From NCBI GenBank assembly GCA_004794785.1, contig SJOL01009557.1, positions 137,949 through 201,948 on the forward strand: a stretch of 64,000 bases of DNA, in the 5' to 3' direction. Shown here piece by piece: positions 1 through 10,602 of the stretch. The notes under the pieces were generated by a model. It did not search any database, had not been told where the DNA came from, and saw only the letters and a program-made list of their open reading frames with translations. Origin of the DNA: Opisthorchis felineus (Eukaryota; Platyhelminthes; Trematoda; Opisthorchiida; Opisthorchiidae). Positions within the stretch are counted from its first letter, which is position 1. Each line of letters begins with the position of its first letter. The translations under genes and the position numbers were made by a program.

Positions 1-1500
1 GAGATAAGGTCTTCACCTAGACGTTTGATTCATCAAGGGTTCTTTTTTAATCAGCATGGGTTGCAGATTCGTTGATTCAACCGTATGATAGGCACCCATA
101 AATCTAGAAATAATCGCTACGTGGGAGGACAGTCCTCACTGGATCCCGACAACCGTTTCCTACAGAATTGTGATAGACGAGCGTTCATTTTACCTGAATC
201 TGCACCATCTGCTCTGGTTCCTCACAGTGATTCACTGTGTGGCGTGAAGTAGGTGTTGTGTTTCTCTACTCTCAGCGTGATGCTATATGCGGGACAGTTG
301 ACAGGCGCAATGCAGTAGCACATTAGTTCGGAGGTAATCTCATTAACTGCGGTTCGCTAGAGGCTCTCCATTCAAAGTCACTCTCTCCCTCCCTACACAG
401 TCTGCTGCTCAAAGGCTGCACGCCATCCACCTGTCGAACAAGCTCGCTGGATTTGATCGATTGTGCAACTGTGCCACGGGGACGGGTCCAGGTAATACAA
501 GCATTCATGAACACACTCTGCTCCCACAGTTCTGTGAAAAACGGATGGCAGGACCCAGCGCCGATTTTCCCCCATGTCTTGGCGATTGTTGCTACGTTTA
601 TGGAAGCCGATTATTCGGTACAGGTTGATATGTCCATGGATTGAGTACAAATCGTTATCCATCGGGACGAAATCCTCCATACTATGATGTAGTTGGTCAG
701 TCTGATCAGTATGTTGACAGTGCATGGTTGGTCTTCTACCGTGTAAATACCCTCAGGAGGGGCCATTTCTCAGAAGCTAGGTAGCTCATAACATGGACCA
801 GAAGAGACCGAAAGTCAGCCAGTCGGGTGCCCATGTTCTATTGGAGAGTCTGTATTATAAGTTCAATAGACGTTACCAGTAATGCAAACTAAATACTTGT
901 TTTATGTCCTTTAGTATATCGATATATAACACGTGCATTATAGACAAGAACCAGTGACACCCATGAACGTTAGCCGGGTTCGGTACCCTATTACCACCGA
1001 CATCGTTCCGAAAAGAATTGGAGAGAGTGATGCACAATGCAGAGTGAAATCACAGTAAGTTCTTATTAGCTCGTCGGTTCAGTCAGAGTGGGTTACCCGT
1101 ATTGCGAATCGGATGTGTTCACGATAGTCGCTGGTAGTTTTGATTAGCGAAGTTACTCGGGCATTCAGAATATTCGTTTCCGGCACTTGAGCACTAAGCC
1201 GCAACCATGCTGCAACTATCTGAAGCAGGGAATGCGCGTGAAATGGTGACGAGATAGAAAGTTTCTATAGGAGGGGTAAGACATTGGCTGCAGACCTGAA
1301 ATAGCCAGCCCTTAAGAAGGCAGCAAAGATTATCCGTAGTTCCTTCAAAGCAGAGTAGATGCTGAATCATTCGTCGTCCTATCCTATGCGTGGTACTGAA
1401 ACCTTATACGGCATCTTGAATATTGTTCCAACTGAAACACCAGGCGGTCTTTGTGCAGTACGACCAGTTGGAGAATATAACGAATGAGAAATTCAGGTAT
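1..1500. other. Unassigned flank
   Basis: No coding exon, repeat or RNA gene is recognised. Only short random-looking reading frames are present on both strands. Confidence 0.5.
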
Positions 1501-1520
1501 CCAAACAATATCAGGTTGAG

Positions 1521-2010
1521 ATGAAAAAAATAGTTCGGGTCCTTACGGCCCCGGATTCCGTGCTGCTAAGTTTCTACGGAATCTCATGTCACACCGAGTT
1601 GTGGTTGGAGTCATATCCGTGTTTGAGACAAGAAAATGCCAAAATGGACGGGCCAGACGCACAAATCTGCTGCCCGTGTGCGATAACTGGAGTCATTTTC
1701 AGTGGAACAAATAACCGTAGGATGGTGATGGTTTGGAGTGCCTTTTCAATACTAACAGCATCCAGGACTCAGACGAGTACACTTCTAAATAAGAATAGAT
1801 CACATTGCGTGTGCTAGTTTTCCGTTCAAATCTCTCGGTTGGCCATGAGCTAGGTCCTGTTTCGCGGCATCAGAGTATTGGATTGGTTAGCTTGAAGTCT
1901 TCACCTCAACTCGACTGAGCACAGATGTACAAGAGTGCGACCCAGTCACTCCAAAACGGGGGTAGTGACTACACTAAATTGGAGATGGAGAAATATCTAG
2001 CAGTGTTAGG
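1521..2010 (+). pseudogene. Tc1-like transposase relic
   Basis: A plus-strand frame (1521-1817) contains DGPD followed about 20 residues later by VMVWSAFS. This matches the Tc1-family catalytic core, where DGPDG is followed by GGGSVMVWGAF. About 50 bases further on, in another frame, RVLDWLA, a stop, then SLHLNSTEH corresponds to the family's VLDWPA-SPDLNPIEH. Frameshifts and stops show it is dead. I did not find the N-terminal paired-type helix-turn-helix region or terminal inverted repeats, so the element ends are unknown. Tc1 transposases cut and paste DNA through a DDE active site; here the DxN-P-E part is eroded (HLNSTE). Confidence 0.6.
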
Positions 2011-2029
2011 CAAACACTCAAGTTTTTTA

Positions 2030-5000
2030 AAGGGGCTTTAAGACAGAATTTCTAGAGTTAACTGTTCTGGTACCCATCGATTTGAATACGACGGTCGTGT
2101 AGTTGTTCACGCTCGTTTTTCCTACATGCACATCACGCTGTTTGATTAATGTTCTATTTATTTCTGATGGTGCCCAGCATTTGATTTCTATACATTGTTC
2201 CATCTCACTAAGTGAGAGTTGAGATTTTTTGAAAAAGGTTATTGTCGTTTGGTACACAAACGAAGAGATAAGCCATTCACATGCATTATTGTCAGAAGTC
2301 AGTTAACTTGTGCAGTAAAACCTGGCATTAAGTATCACAAACTCGAAACGTCCTAAGGCTGGTTCACATAAAAAAGTCAACTGATGGGAAGCGGCTGAAT
2401 AACTGAAGGCTAGGGAGACTACTGCTTCTCTTTCAATATTTCGACGACTAAATGTCTCACGGGTACTTACCGAAAGACGAAGAGCATCGAGACAGAGGGA
2501 TGTATCCAGTGTCCACCTGTCATATCACCCGGAGAAAGTATTTTACAGCTTAACAGGCGGTGCACTAAAACCACGAAGCTTCAACTCAAATTCCCGCGTC
2601 TTTGATTTGGTTGAGTCTCGAACTGGGCTGTGGTTTAACAAACCTATCAAACACGGTAACATCTGCCACACCCGCACAAGAAAAGTGTAGCTAAGGGTCA
2701 CCCAACCGTACCAAAGTTTTTATTATCTAACCGCGTGTTTGACAGAGTTTAAGAATTTTTGACCTCCCAGTTGCATTTCGGAATCCACATGGCACATCAA
2801 CCGGCTCTCTTTAAATGGATTATTTTTTTACGTCTTGCTAGGCACCTGTTACTCACCCACCCATGTCTGAGAAACCGTTGAAACACTACACATGTGCGAT
2901 TAACTCTGGATAAGGACACATCTAGGGACGAAAGTCCTTTTATGACTGCTTCCTATTCTGCTTAGCCTCTACTGTTTTCTCTACGAGAAAGTCACTGACA
3001 TTGACCAATGAAGTAAACGTGTCCTATTTATATCATGCTGGATGACCTTAATTTGCGCGGTGAGATTTAAATATGTTCTTCACGATTTACTGCACCGAAT
3101 GGAAGTTGTCCTGAGAGGTTGCTTGAATTGAATTTTTCACCTTGACCGATAAGCTGAATGGGACTTTTGCACACACGTAGTAAATCCAACGTTGCGTTTG
3201 AAATCTCTTGGAACTCTGCATGGGGTAGCCCATGTTAAGCGAAAAGATTTGAGGAAATAGCCAAAATATTATTTTTTTCGGAAAAAAAACAAAACATTAA
3301 CTGAATTTAGGATGGCATTGATCGCAACAAAACATCGGCTTTCTGGGCCTGTTAAGTCCTGCTTTATGCCGCACACGGTCAAACCACGAATCTTAGCGTT
3401 AACATGGTGCAGTTGTCTAGCCATACTGCTATCTGATACGCACAGCCTTGAACGCTCCTCAGCACCGTGCAGTCACGCCCTGAAGTGCGAGATCCTGTCA
3501 AGAATATTCTCTATGAGGAAATTCTATCATAAAGTACACTGCCCAGAAGGAGCCAGTGAGTAAATTTTCGTGAAGCCACCAGTAGTACCAAAAACTTGTG
3601 TTCTCCGTTTTAATTGGGTTGATGGCCAGATGCTTCAAGTAATACATAGTGGAACGAATGATTTTACTCATCCGAAGTCGCTTTGATACTAAAGTGTTGT
3701 ATATATGAGCGCTGGTAAAAAGGAGCACCCAAATTCACCAGCATAAACCGCACCTACACACAGTGGCTACGGGCAGTTCTTCTTTCGAGGAAATCTCGTC
3801 GGACAAGTAAATTTATGAATAGTTTGCAAGGTTGGGAAGGCAATAAGTGGGATCATGTCGGCTAAAACTCATTTACTTTTCCGATAACCTCGTAAACTTT
3901 TTATAAATGTGCTTGTTTGGTGAGATTTCATAGAAGGCACTGGTCAATGTGTTCTGACGTCGAATAACCGCTAGTACACTTACAGTAAAGTAGGGTTGGT
4001 CTCCTGACCAAGTTCTCGAAATGAGCGTAAACATTTATTGAATGAACTAAGTTTTCAGACGAAAGATGCCTAAATGATTGAGACCCGTGAGTGAATCTAC
4101 GCAGTTTGGACATTGACCATTCAAGGCAGATTACTCTGCCCGACCATTTCAAAAATCAATTACATCCTTTACGTCTTTGCGTTTCAGCAAGTTAGATATG
4201 CTTAGGATAAATGTACAGATTGCCGTTCTGTATTTTAACATTTACGCAAATCCCTGGGGAAAGGACACCTCACGCTTGGGAGTAGTTCAATTTTCTCGAT
4301 GGGCAAAAGTTTTGTAGGGCACTGTTATTGAGCTCGAATCCAGTGCTTCGTATCGGGACAGGAGAGTGATTTGAATACACATAGGTTGATTCGCTGATAA
4401 TAAAATAAGCTAACGCATGCTTGTGGTGGTCGGGAAGCAGTGCTGTCATAGCCCTGTGGTCTACATTGGCTGGAATTCAGTTCAATTTTCAACTATGCCA
4501 GGAAGGTTAATGAGTAGCAGATCGACAAGGGGCGAAAATTGTTCCTTATTTATCAGGAAACAAATTGAACAGCAGTCTTTTCCCAAAACCAGTGCTTCTG
4601 ATACATGTCATACGGAGACCGAAACGGATGGTTATGAGTTTAGAGTGGCAGCCATAAACACTGTAAGGCAAGTGTGCAGTTTTTACGGCTGATAATGATG
4701 AGTTCAGGGTGGTTACAGCTCTCTATAGCAAGTTTGAACAACCTTGTCAACAGATTAGAATTTCCAATATACGTCCAGTAAAACCAACAGCCAATAACCA
4801 ACTCACGCACTGCCAGACTACTGAATTAAATAGGACGGCTTTCACCCACACTTATCTCTTACCGCCAAACTACACCGCTATGAAATGGTTAAAATTCTTG
4901 TTAAAACGCGTGACTTGACCCCTTTGCCTGTGGTGTGGGCCGGCAATGAAGCACTGCCAGCTTGAGTTAGATGTGACTCATTCGACTTCTTGAATAAACA

Positions 5001-5595
5001 CACTAAGTTCTTTTCAACTACCCAGAGAAAAGCCAGAGAGAGAAGCAAACACCTGTGAAACAATTTCACGTATCATGAAAAAATAAAATAAAACACAAAA
5101 AAGAACAGAAAACAAGGACAAAAACAACCGCAAAAGCTTGCGGCATCAATGCGAGATGAAATGATAAACAACTCTGGTACCGAAAGGTTTCGGAACCAGT
5201 TGAGCGAGAAGAGGAGACGAATGACAACAAGTTTGGGACTGAAAAAGTGACTATATTGTCGACTACGAATGCACAAAAGGTGGGGTAAAAGTGTGAAGTT
5301 GTGTTAGTGTGAGACAGAGAGAAATAATTCAACCAGATGAGAGCTGGCATCACACTGAAGTAAACCAATTTATGAAGACAAGAGCGAGGGAGAATGACTG
5401 GACAAGGGCGACATGAAACTGAGGAGTGTTAGGCAGAGGGAATAAAGGGTAAATGAGTGTTCTTTGGAAACAGGAGCGTGGAAAGTGAAAGTACTTTACT
5501 CTAAAATGGGACTGATCAACATGAGAATGCACCTGATAGGAGGGTGACACGGTCGCACTGGAAGGGCGTAAAAGGATGGATCGGTAGAGATTGTT
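2030..5595. other. 3' flank of the GTPBP2-like gene, unassigned
   Basis: No gene, RNA or known repeat is recognised. The 0.5 kb next to the stop codon (5090-5590) is purine-rich on the plus strand, which yields long but low-complexity frames on the minus strand. I could not assign a poly(A) signal for the minus-strand gene with confidence. Confidence 0.4.
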
Positions 5596-6267
5596 TCAAG
5601 TTCTTTTCCGCCGGCGCCGGCGACGATGAGCTGGCCGTCGTACAGCTGGATCCAAGTTTCCAGTGGAGCGAGTATCCTTGGTTCCGCGATTTTTTATTGA
5701 AGTTTGCTCTCGATCGGAAGTAACTACTGTTGAAGAGCTAGCGAGAGGTTCATCCGTACCGCTGCATGATTCTTTTCTTCTTATAACAGCCGACGGAGTT
5801 TGGCCAAGTGCACTACTACCGGCTTCGAGGTGACACGTCACAACGGCGTCGTAGTTCAGACAGGAGTTTGGGCTGTGCGAGGCAGTTTCTTGTGGGTTAA
5901 CTAGCACAGGTTTGGGCTCCTGTACATTTGGTCGTTCTTCCTCTGTGCTCGCAAAACGGAATTGCAAAGTATCAACCGGTTCCATCGTGTCGCCTCCTTG
6001 TGGCACTTCTGACAAATGTGACTCAATAGGGTCCGCAGTGGATATTTGGTCGAGCTCCATTAGGTTCGTCTCACCGGTTGCTCTTAGTTGGGCTTGTGCG
6101 TCAAGCCAGCACACATAAAGATCTGGATTGATTGGACAGGGAACTAAATCGTCCAATCCAACAACGCTCCCGACAGCTTTGGCACACCCCGCCCAGGTTA
6201 GAATGATCTGACGACCAACTTCTAGATATTCTGGATGGCGAGTGAAGCGCACATGAAGACGAACGGC
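5596..6267 (-). CDS. GTPBP2: GTPBP2-like GTPase, exon 7 (C-terminus)
   Basis: Encodes residues 758-980 plus stop. It starts after acceptor ctttcttcag with AVRLHVRFTRHPEYLEVG, which aligns with AVVRFRFLKHPEYLKVG of vertebrates, then GCAKAVGSV for the vertebrate GVTKGIGHV. Vertebrate proteins end soon after this point. Here the frame continues about 180 residues as a hydrophilic, Ser/Thr/Glu/Pro-rich tail without recognised domains, ending in a short basic cluster (RRPAHRRRRRRKRT). The basic end could serve in RNA, ribosome or nuclear contact; that is only an inference. The tail is in frame with the conserved exon start and no better splice exit was seen, but transcript data would be needed to be sure all of it is translated. 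Confidence 0.9.
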   Translation of the reverse strand, partial: AVRLHVRFTRHPEYLEVGRQIILTWAGCAKAVGSVVGLDDLVPCPINPDLYVCWLDAQAQLRATGETNLMELDQISTADPIESHLSEVPQGGDTMEPVDTLQFRFASTEEERPNVQEPKPVLVNPQETASHSPNSCLNYDAVVTCHLEAGSSALGQTPSAVIRRKESCSGTDEPLASSSTVVTSDREQTSIKNRGTKDTRSTGNLDPAVRRPAHRRRRRRKRT

Positions 6268-6834
6268 CTGAAGAAAGTGCAATCAGTGTGGAAGGAGAAT
6301 AAGACAGTAAGGCTTTGAAACTAAGCAGTACGTCGGACTAAAGCTACACGGTACAGTTCAATAAAAGTAGTGATTTCAAGTACCAAGTCCAACGTGACCG
6401 GGGTCAGCTGAGCAATATTCATCAGGACTTAAAACAGGTGAGAATCACAAGTTGCAGACACCGCTGAAGCAGCACGCACTGGCATCACACGGAAAATATG
6501 TCAACCACGGTGGCATATTGCAAATAAGGAAAAAAGAACAACACAAGCAGCCGGGAGAACCAGCTGAAAAGCATATGAACTGTTCTTGTTCACAGCCATA
6601 TGGTTTTTTATCATCTGCTCGAGATGTTTAGCCTTAAGTGAAAAGAAAAACAAGTTCAGAATAAACTTACATCATGACGTTTCAAATTTGGTAGTAGATT
6701 GCTAAGAGGTAGAAGTAAATTCACCTGACAAATGAAACTCCCATCTGCGAAGTCGTTGCTCGATGAGGCAGGCAACAAGTGTGACGACGGGATGAGTGGT
6801 GCTACGCCCTAAGCGTGAGTTAATCACACTGCTG

Positions 6835-7030
6835 GTCAACCACTCGTGGTTGAACGTTTAAGTGTTCAAACTACTACTAGCCAGGAGGTCGCGGGTTCGA
6901 AACTCCCTGGAGTTTCGTGAGATCCGCACTGTTGATGATTCCCAATAAGGATGAAACAGCTGTACAGTGCTTCTCGGCTTTTCAGTATAGACCGGCTTCA
7001 GTCATAGAACGAAATCCCTCCTAAGGTTCC
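6835..7030 (+). repeat. SINE family 2 copy (tRNA-like head, shared tail)
   Basis: Contains a pol III B-box-like GGGTTCGAAACTC and then the tail block CTGTTGATGATTCCC... ACAGCTGTACAGTGCTTCTC. The same tail recurs at about 16262-16440, and more weakly at 21690-21830 and 25265-25395. A head with B box plus a shared tail is the build of a tRNA-derived SINE. Boundaries are approximate. Confidence 0.6.
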
Positions 7031-7224
7031 GAAAAATACCCACCCTACCGGTAAAACAATCTGTTAAAAAGAGATGACTGGTAAATGCGACGGCCATCGA
7101 GCAGATAAGAAATCCGGTATAGGTACAACAGTCCTCCAAAGAAAAACTCCTCTGAGGGGATTACAAGTGTGCTTTATGTTATAGACTCTAGCCCAAATGA
7201 AAAAAATGGTTTTCAGCTGAAATA

Positions 7225-7380
7225 GCTTTTCGCTACCTAGCTGCCACGCCAGCTGAAGGAAGCACGAGGGCCGAGATACTACCAGGTTACTTAAGCCTAG
7301 ACACGAGCAGACGAGATGCCGGGGCAGGGTTCGAACCACGAGCCCTCCGGTCAGTAAAGATGAGCTCGGGCTATGCTAAA
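7225..7380 (-). repeat. SINE family 1 copy, reverse
   Basis: Shares with the copies near 25.7, 30.3, 36.8 and 40.0 kb the plus-strand blocks CTAGCTGCCA, GGAAGCACGAGGGC and GATACTACCAGGTT, and then GGTTCGAACCACG (a B box on the minus strand). The A-box end, at the right on the plus strand, is worn in this copy. Confidence 0.7.
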
Positions 7381-7879
7381 AGGGGACATCTTGCTTTCCC
7401 TCTTATCTACAGGAAATTATTGTGATGTCCGAAGCAACCGTGTTACACTGTAGGGCCTAGACCACCAGATACTATCTCGCACACGAGCGATTCATGAGCT
7501 AGTGCTACTACCGCGCACCTCGTGACTAGCATGGCCGACCGACCTTGATCACACTGTCAACTATACCACTGCGTCGTATTCGCTACCGACCAACGCCACC
7601 CTATTTTCGTGCGCCTGTGGGTCTGAGTGCCACCCACAATCTAAATGACAGAAATAGTGTACATGGGCTTTCAACCCCACAAACAGTGGTTGCCACGAAC
7701 CAGAACCAGAGGATGGCGTACTTATAGGTTTGTGCGCACGTCAGCATTCCGAAAGACTGTCAACTTCAACCACCTATTAAAAAAGGGTTTGCGGTGATGG
7801 TAGACAGAACCTGACCAGATTTTACGGTGTGACTATCTTCGCTGGCACGACCATAAAACGACAGTCTCTACAGCTCATC

Positions 7880-9010
7880 GGCCATGGAACCCATATGCGC
7901 TCTGCGAACAATTCGGACTCGGGTCAGGATGAACGCGTTGAGGACACATAGATCTGTGCAAAATGCGAGGGAAACACCCATTAAAGGATGCATCGTTTCG
8001 ACCAGAAACAGCGAGTGCCAGCCGATTGAACGATCAACAGTTATTAGACTGATTCGCGGATTCACAGGAGCAGGAAATGTGGGAGATGTTAAACCACTAG
8101 GAAGGCCAAGGACATTGACAGAAGTTGGATCGTATGAATTCATGTGTCTCGCCAAGACAAACCCAAAGAAAAGTGATAGGTGATTGGGGAAAGAGTGTGC
8201 GGTTTCCCACTTCACCACGCATCGGATTTTGAAAGAACGGAAACTGTACTACTAGAAAACTATGCGCCTGCAAGAAACTAGGGTTGAATTCTGTTAATGG
8301 TCCTTTCCCAATAGCGATGCTCCCCATAGAATGTTCAGCAGCGAAGCCGTCTTCTACGTTGATGCGACGGTATCTAACTTCGATGTGTGAGCTGCATAGA
8401 ATAGCAGACTATCATTCCGACGCCGATACCAGTTTTGTGCAAAGCTGATTGCCTGGGCTCGTATGTAGAACAACTGGCTCCCAGGACCGTACTTCTTAGG
8501 CACAAAAATAACAGTTACGCGTCATTTGTTTTAGTTCACGTTCCTAAGGGCGTCATATTGCAGGATGCTTCAAGAGGATGCCATGTATTGAAGCCTGCCA
8601 CCTCAGAATCAGGGTACATGGTTCCAAGGAAATGGTATACCTCCAGATTATGCTCGAATGGCAGGGAAACTTTTGCAAGCAAACTGCTCTAATCGTTCGA
8701 TTGGACGACGTAGTGTGGTTGAATGGCAATCAAGTCCTCAGTTTTGACACCAATGGACTACTATCTTTGGGGCTAACTAAAGTCCATAGTGTACGCCAGC
8801 CGGCCGGGAACGCTGGAGCAATTGAAATAACCTATCGCAGTTCAGTTTGGAAGAATAATGGACATAAAGCTTACGAAAAGTCCAGGGGTCATTCTGAAAG
8901 TGTCTTTGTTTACAAGCGGAAACACGGTCAGTATTTTGAACACCTGCGTTTTTTCAAAATTCGGCTCTGTTTCCACACCCCATTTTTAACGATGCAAATA
9001 AATCGGGCCA
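7880..9010 (+). pseudogene. Mariner/DDE-type transposase relic
   Basis: A chain of plus-strand fragments in shifting frames follows the order of an insect/fluke mariner-like transposase. A helix-turn-helix part comes first (TVIRLIRGF, then GRPRTLTE at about 8030-8120), then HRILKERKLY (about 8220-8250), HRMFSSEAVFYVDATV (about 8325-8375, near FHxDGxVN), NNWLPGPYFL (about 8470-8495), VILQDASRGCHV (about 8553-8590, near FQQDGAPPH) and TPMDYYLWG, a stop, then LKSIVYASRPGTLEQLK (about 8745-8830). The last block is the third catalytic Asp region (LxPxDxxLWGxLK). At least five frameshifts or stops make it non-functional. Terminal repeats were not found. It sits in GTPBP2-like intron 6, in antisense to the host gene. 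Confidence 0.7.
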
Positions 9011-9261
9011 CACACGCCAAATAAGACGAGAAAAGATAAGAAAGTGGTGAAGGATCAACGTTCGGAGTGTGATAAGTAGATTTCTTTACTCGAAGAGACA
9101 AACTTCATGGTTGTACGATAGCGAAGCATCAGTGTCAGGACTCATCTTGCTACCTCTAATGATGACTGACAAAAGGACAAATGTTACGACAGCGCCGTGG
9201 GTGTCGAAAGCTAGCAAACCGCACCTTGACCTTCCCCTTTCAAGAGAATACCGCTTCTCTA

Positions 9262-9385
9262 GGCAGACCACAGGGACTCATGCAGCTCCCCAGAATGGAC
9301 GAATTTACGTGCCACATCGATGGGCTCATCTGCAAGCACGAAGTTTGGGTTCGAACCAGTCAGTCTTGTAGCAGCACTTGAGACT
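9262..9385 (+). repeat. SINE family 3 copy
   Basis: Shares with 37010-37145 the blocks GGCTCATCTGCAAGCA and GGTTTGGGTTTGATCC-like (here GTTTGGGTTCGAACC, a B box), followed by TAGTAGCAGAGC-like sequence. Two copies are seen in the window; boundaries are approximate. Confidence 0.5.
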
Positions 9386-10011
9386 TTGAAGGTGTAAAGT
9401 ATACGCCAAATCGTGCGATCAAACGAGTTAATTTGTTTAAAATGACCAGCATCTCTGAGGTATCTGATCCAAGAACAGCACTACCATCAGCGCACTTAAT
9501 GTCTGCCTTTGGGGCAAGTGAACAAGATATGAGCAGCACAATAGAAGTACAGTTGAGACTAAGAGGGACTGTGGGGATTTTTTACGCTCACATGAAAATC
9601 CTCAGTCTAAAACCAGTAGTGAACGAATGTCAACATTGTCAGTGTGAAACGAAGAAAAGAGAAATGAAGCATACAAGCTGCTGTTGCGTAGTTCGTTCAG
9701 ACTCCTTCATCAATGGGAAGTCAAGTTGTCTTTAAAGGATAGACGTCAAAAGTGACTGGCAGAAGCCCTTCACGTAAAGAAAAACTCTGTGGTCGTTTAC
9801 AGGTTGAAGCATGTTGTTTTTCGAAACAGACCGGCAGGGCGATCACAAAGTTTCGATTCGAAGAAGTGTCATGCGTGACGACGAACCGTGAAACCGTGCA
9901 CTTTCAACGGTTTTAGCATACCGTGTTGACGAGTCGGCCTAAGTGCGCCATTCGATGTTTATAGAATATTAACACCAACCATGGGAAAGGAAATTTTCTT
10001 TGAAAACTGAC

Positions 10012-10602
10012 CTTACTGTTCGACGCTCCCAGTTCCGCTCCCATTGTAACCAGTGCAGGTTGGGCAACACAACCAGCATATAAGACCACGCGTTGTTTAA
10101 GCAGCGGCAACGGTGGCAGAACGACAGAGGATGAATTGAAACCAGGGTAGATGGAAAGCCGGTAGGCAATGTCGATTTCAACTGTCCAGGCAACTCCAAC
10201 CAGCGGATTTTCGTAAACAACGTGAGGAATCCTGAACGGGATTGGGTCCTTGAAGGGTAGCGAACCATCCAACAAGTGACCTGACCATTCGCTGTTGGAT
10301 AGCATGACCATACCACGACGGAGTGTTATTGGAAGAAGAGTACCGTTTGCAAATGAGAATACTGTGTCGTTGCTATCCGGGATATTCTCACTGTTATCCA
10401 TATAAAACACCTGTTCACCGGCTGATCCGGACTGATTGGTGGTTGGAGACAGGGACCGTCGCGCATTACCAGACAACAAACTTCTGCGTGTATTGACTGC
10501 GAAATGGACAGCTACTGAAGCGGTCTGACCAGCAAATATTTCCGAATAGGGTTGTCGGTTGTGTTGTAGGCTTCTTATCTCAACCAGATGGAATTGGCCC
10601 AA
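10012..10602 (-). CDS. GTPBP2: GTPBP2-like GTPase, exon 6 (beta-barrel domains)
   Basis: Encodes residues 561-757 (197 codons, phase 0 both ends), from acceptor attgtatag to donor AAG|GTCAGT. It contains VEIRSLQHNRQ and FAGQTASVAV, matching LRVCSIQRNR and LRAGQAATLAL of vertebrate GTPBP2. An insertion of about 50 residues follows, rich in Ser, Asn and Arg and unrelated to vertebrate sequence. LRRGMVMLS then matches LLRKGMVMVS, and the exon continues through the domain 3 strands (VAWTVEIDIAY, QRVVLYAG). The insertion sits in the loop between domain 2 strands, where length is tolerated. The exon joins exon 7 exactly at the conserved KAV. Confidence 0.92.

Larger units (their letters stand above)
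6268..10011 (-). other. GTPBP2-like intron 6
   Basis: A 3.7-kb intron with GT/AG borders. It holds a SINE of family 2 (about 6835-7030), a SINE of family 1 (about 7225-7380), a mariner-like transposase relic (about 7880-9010) and a family 3 repeat (about 9262-9385). The rest is unassigned. Confidence 0.85.

Noticed and set aside
5066..5550. Several minus-strand frames just downstream of the GTPBP2-like stop codon
   Set aside because: The purine-rich plus strand yields Phe/Ser/Leu-rich frames by composition alone; no family resemblance.
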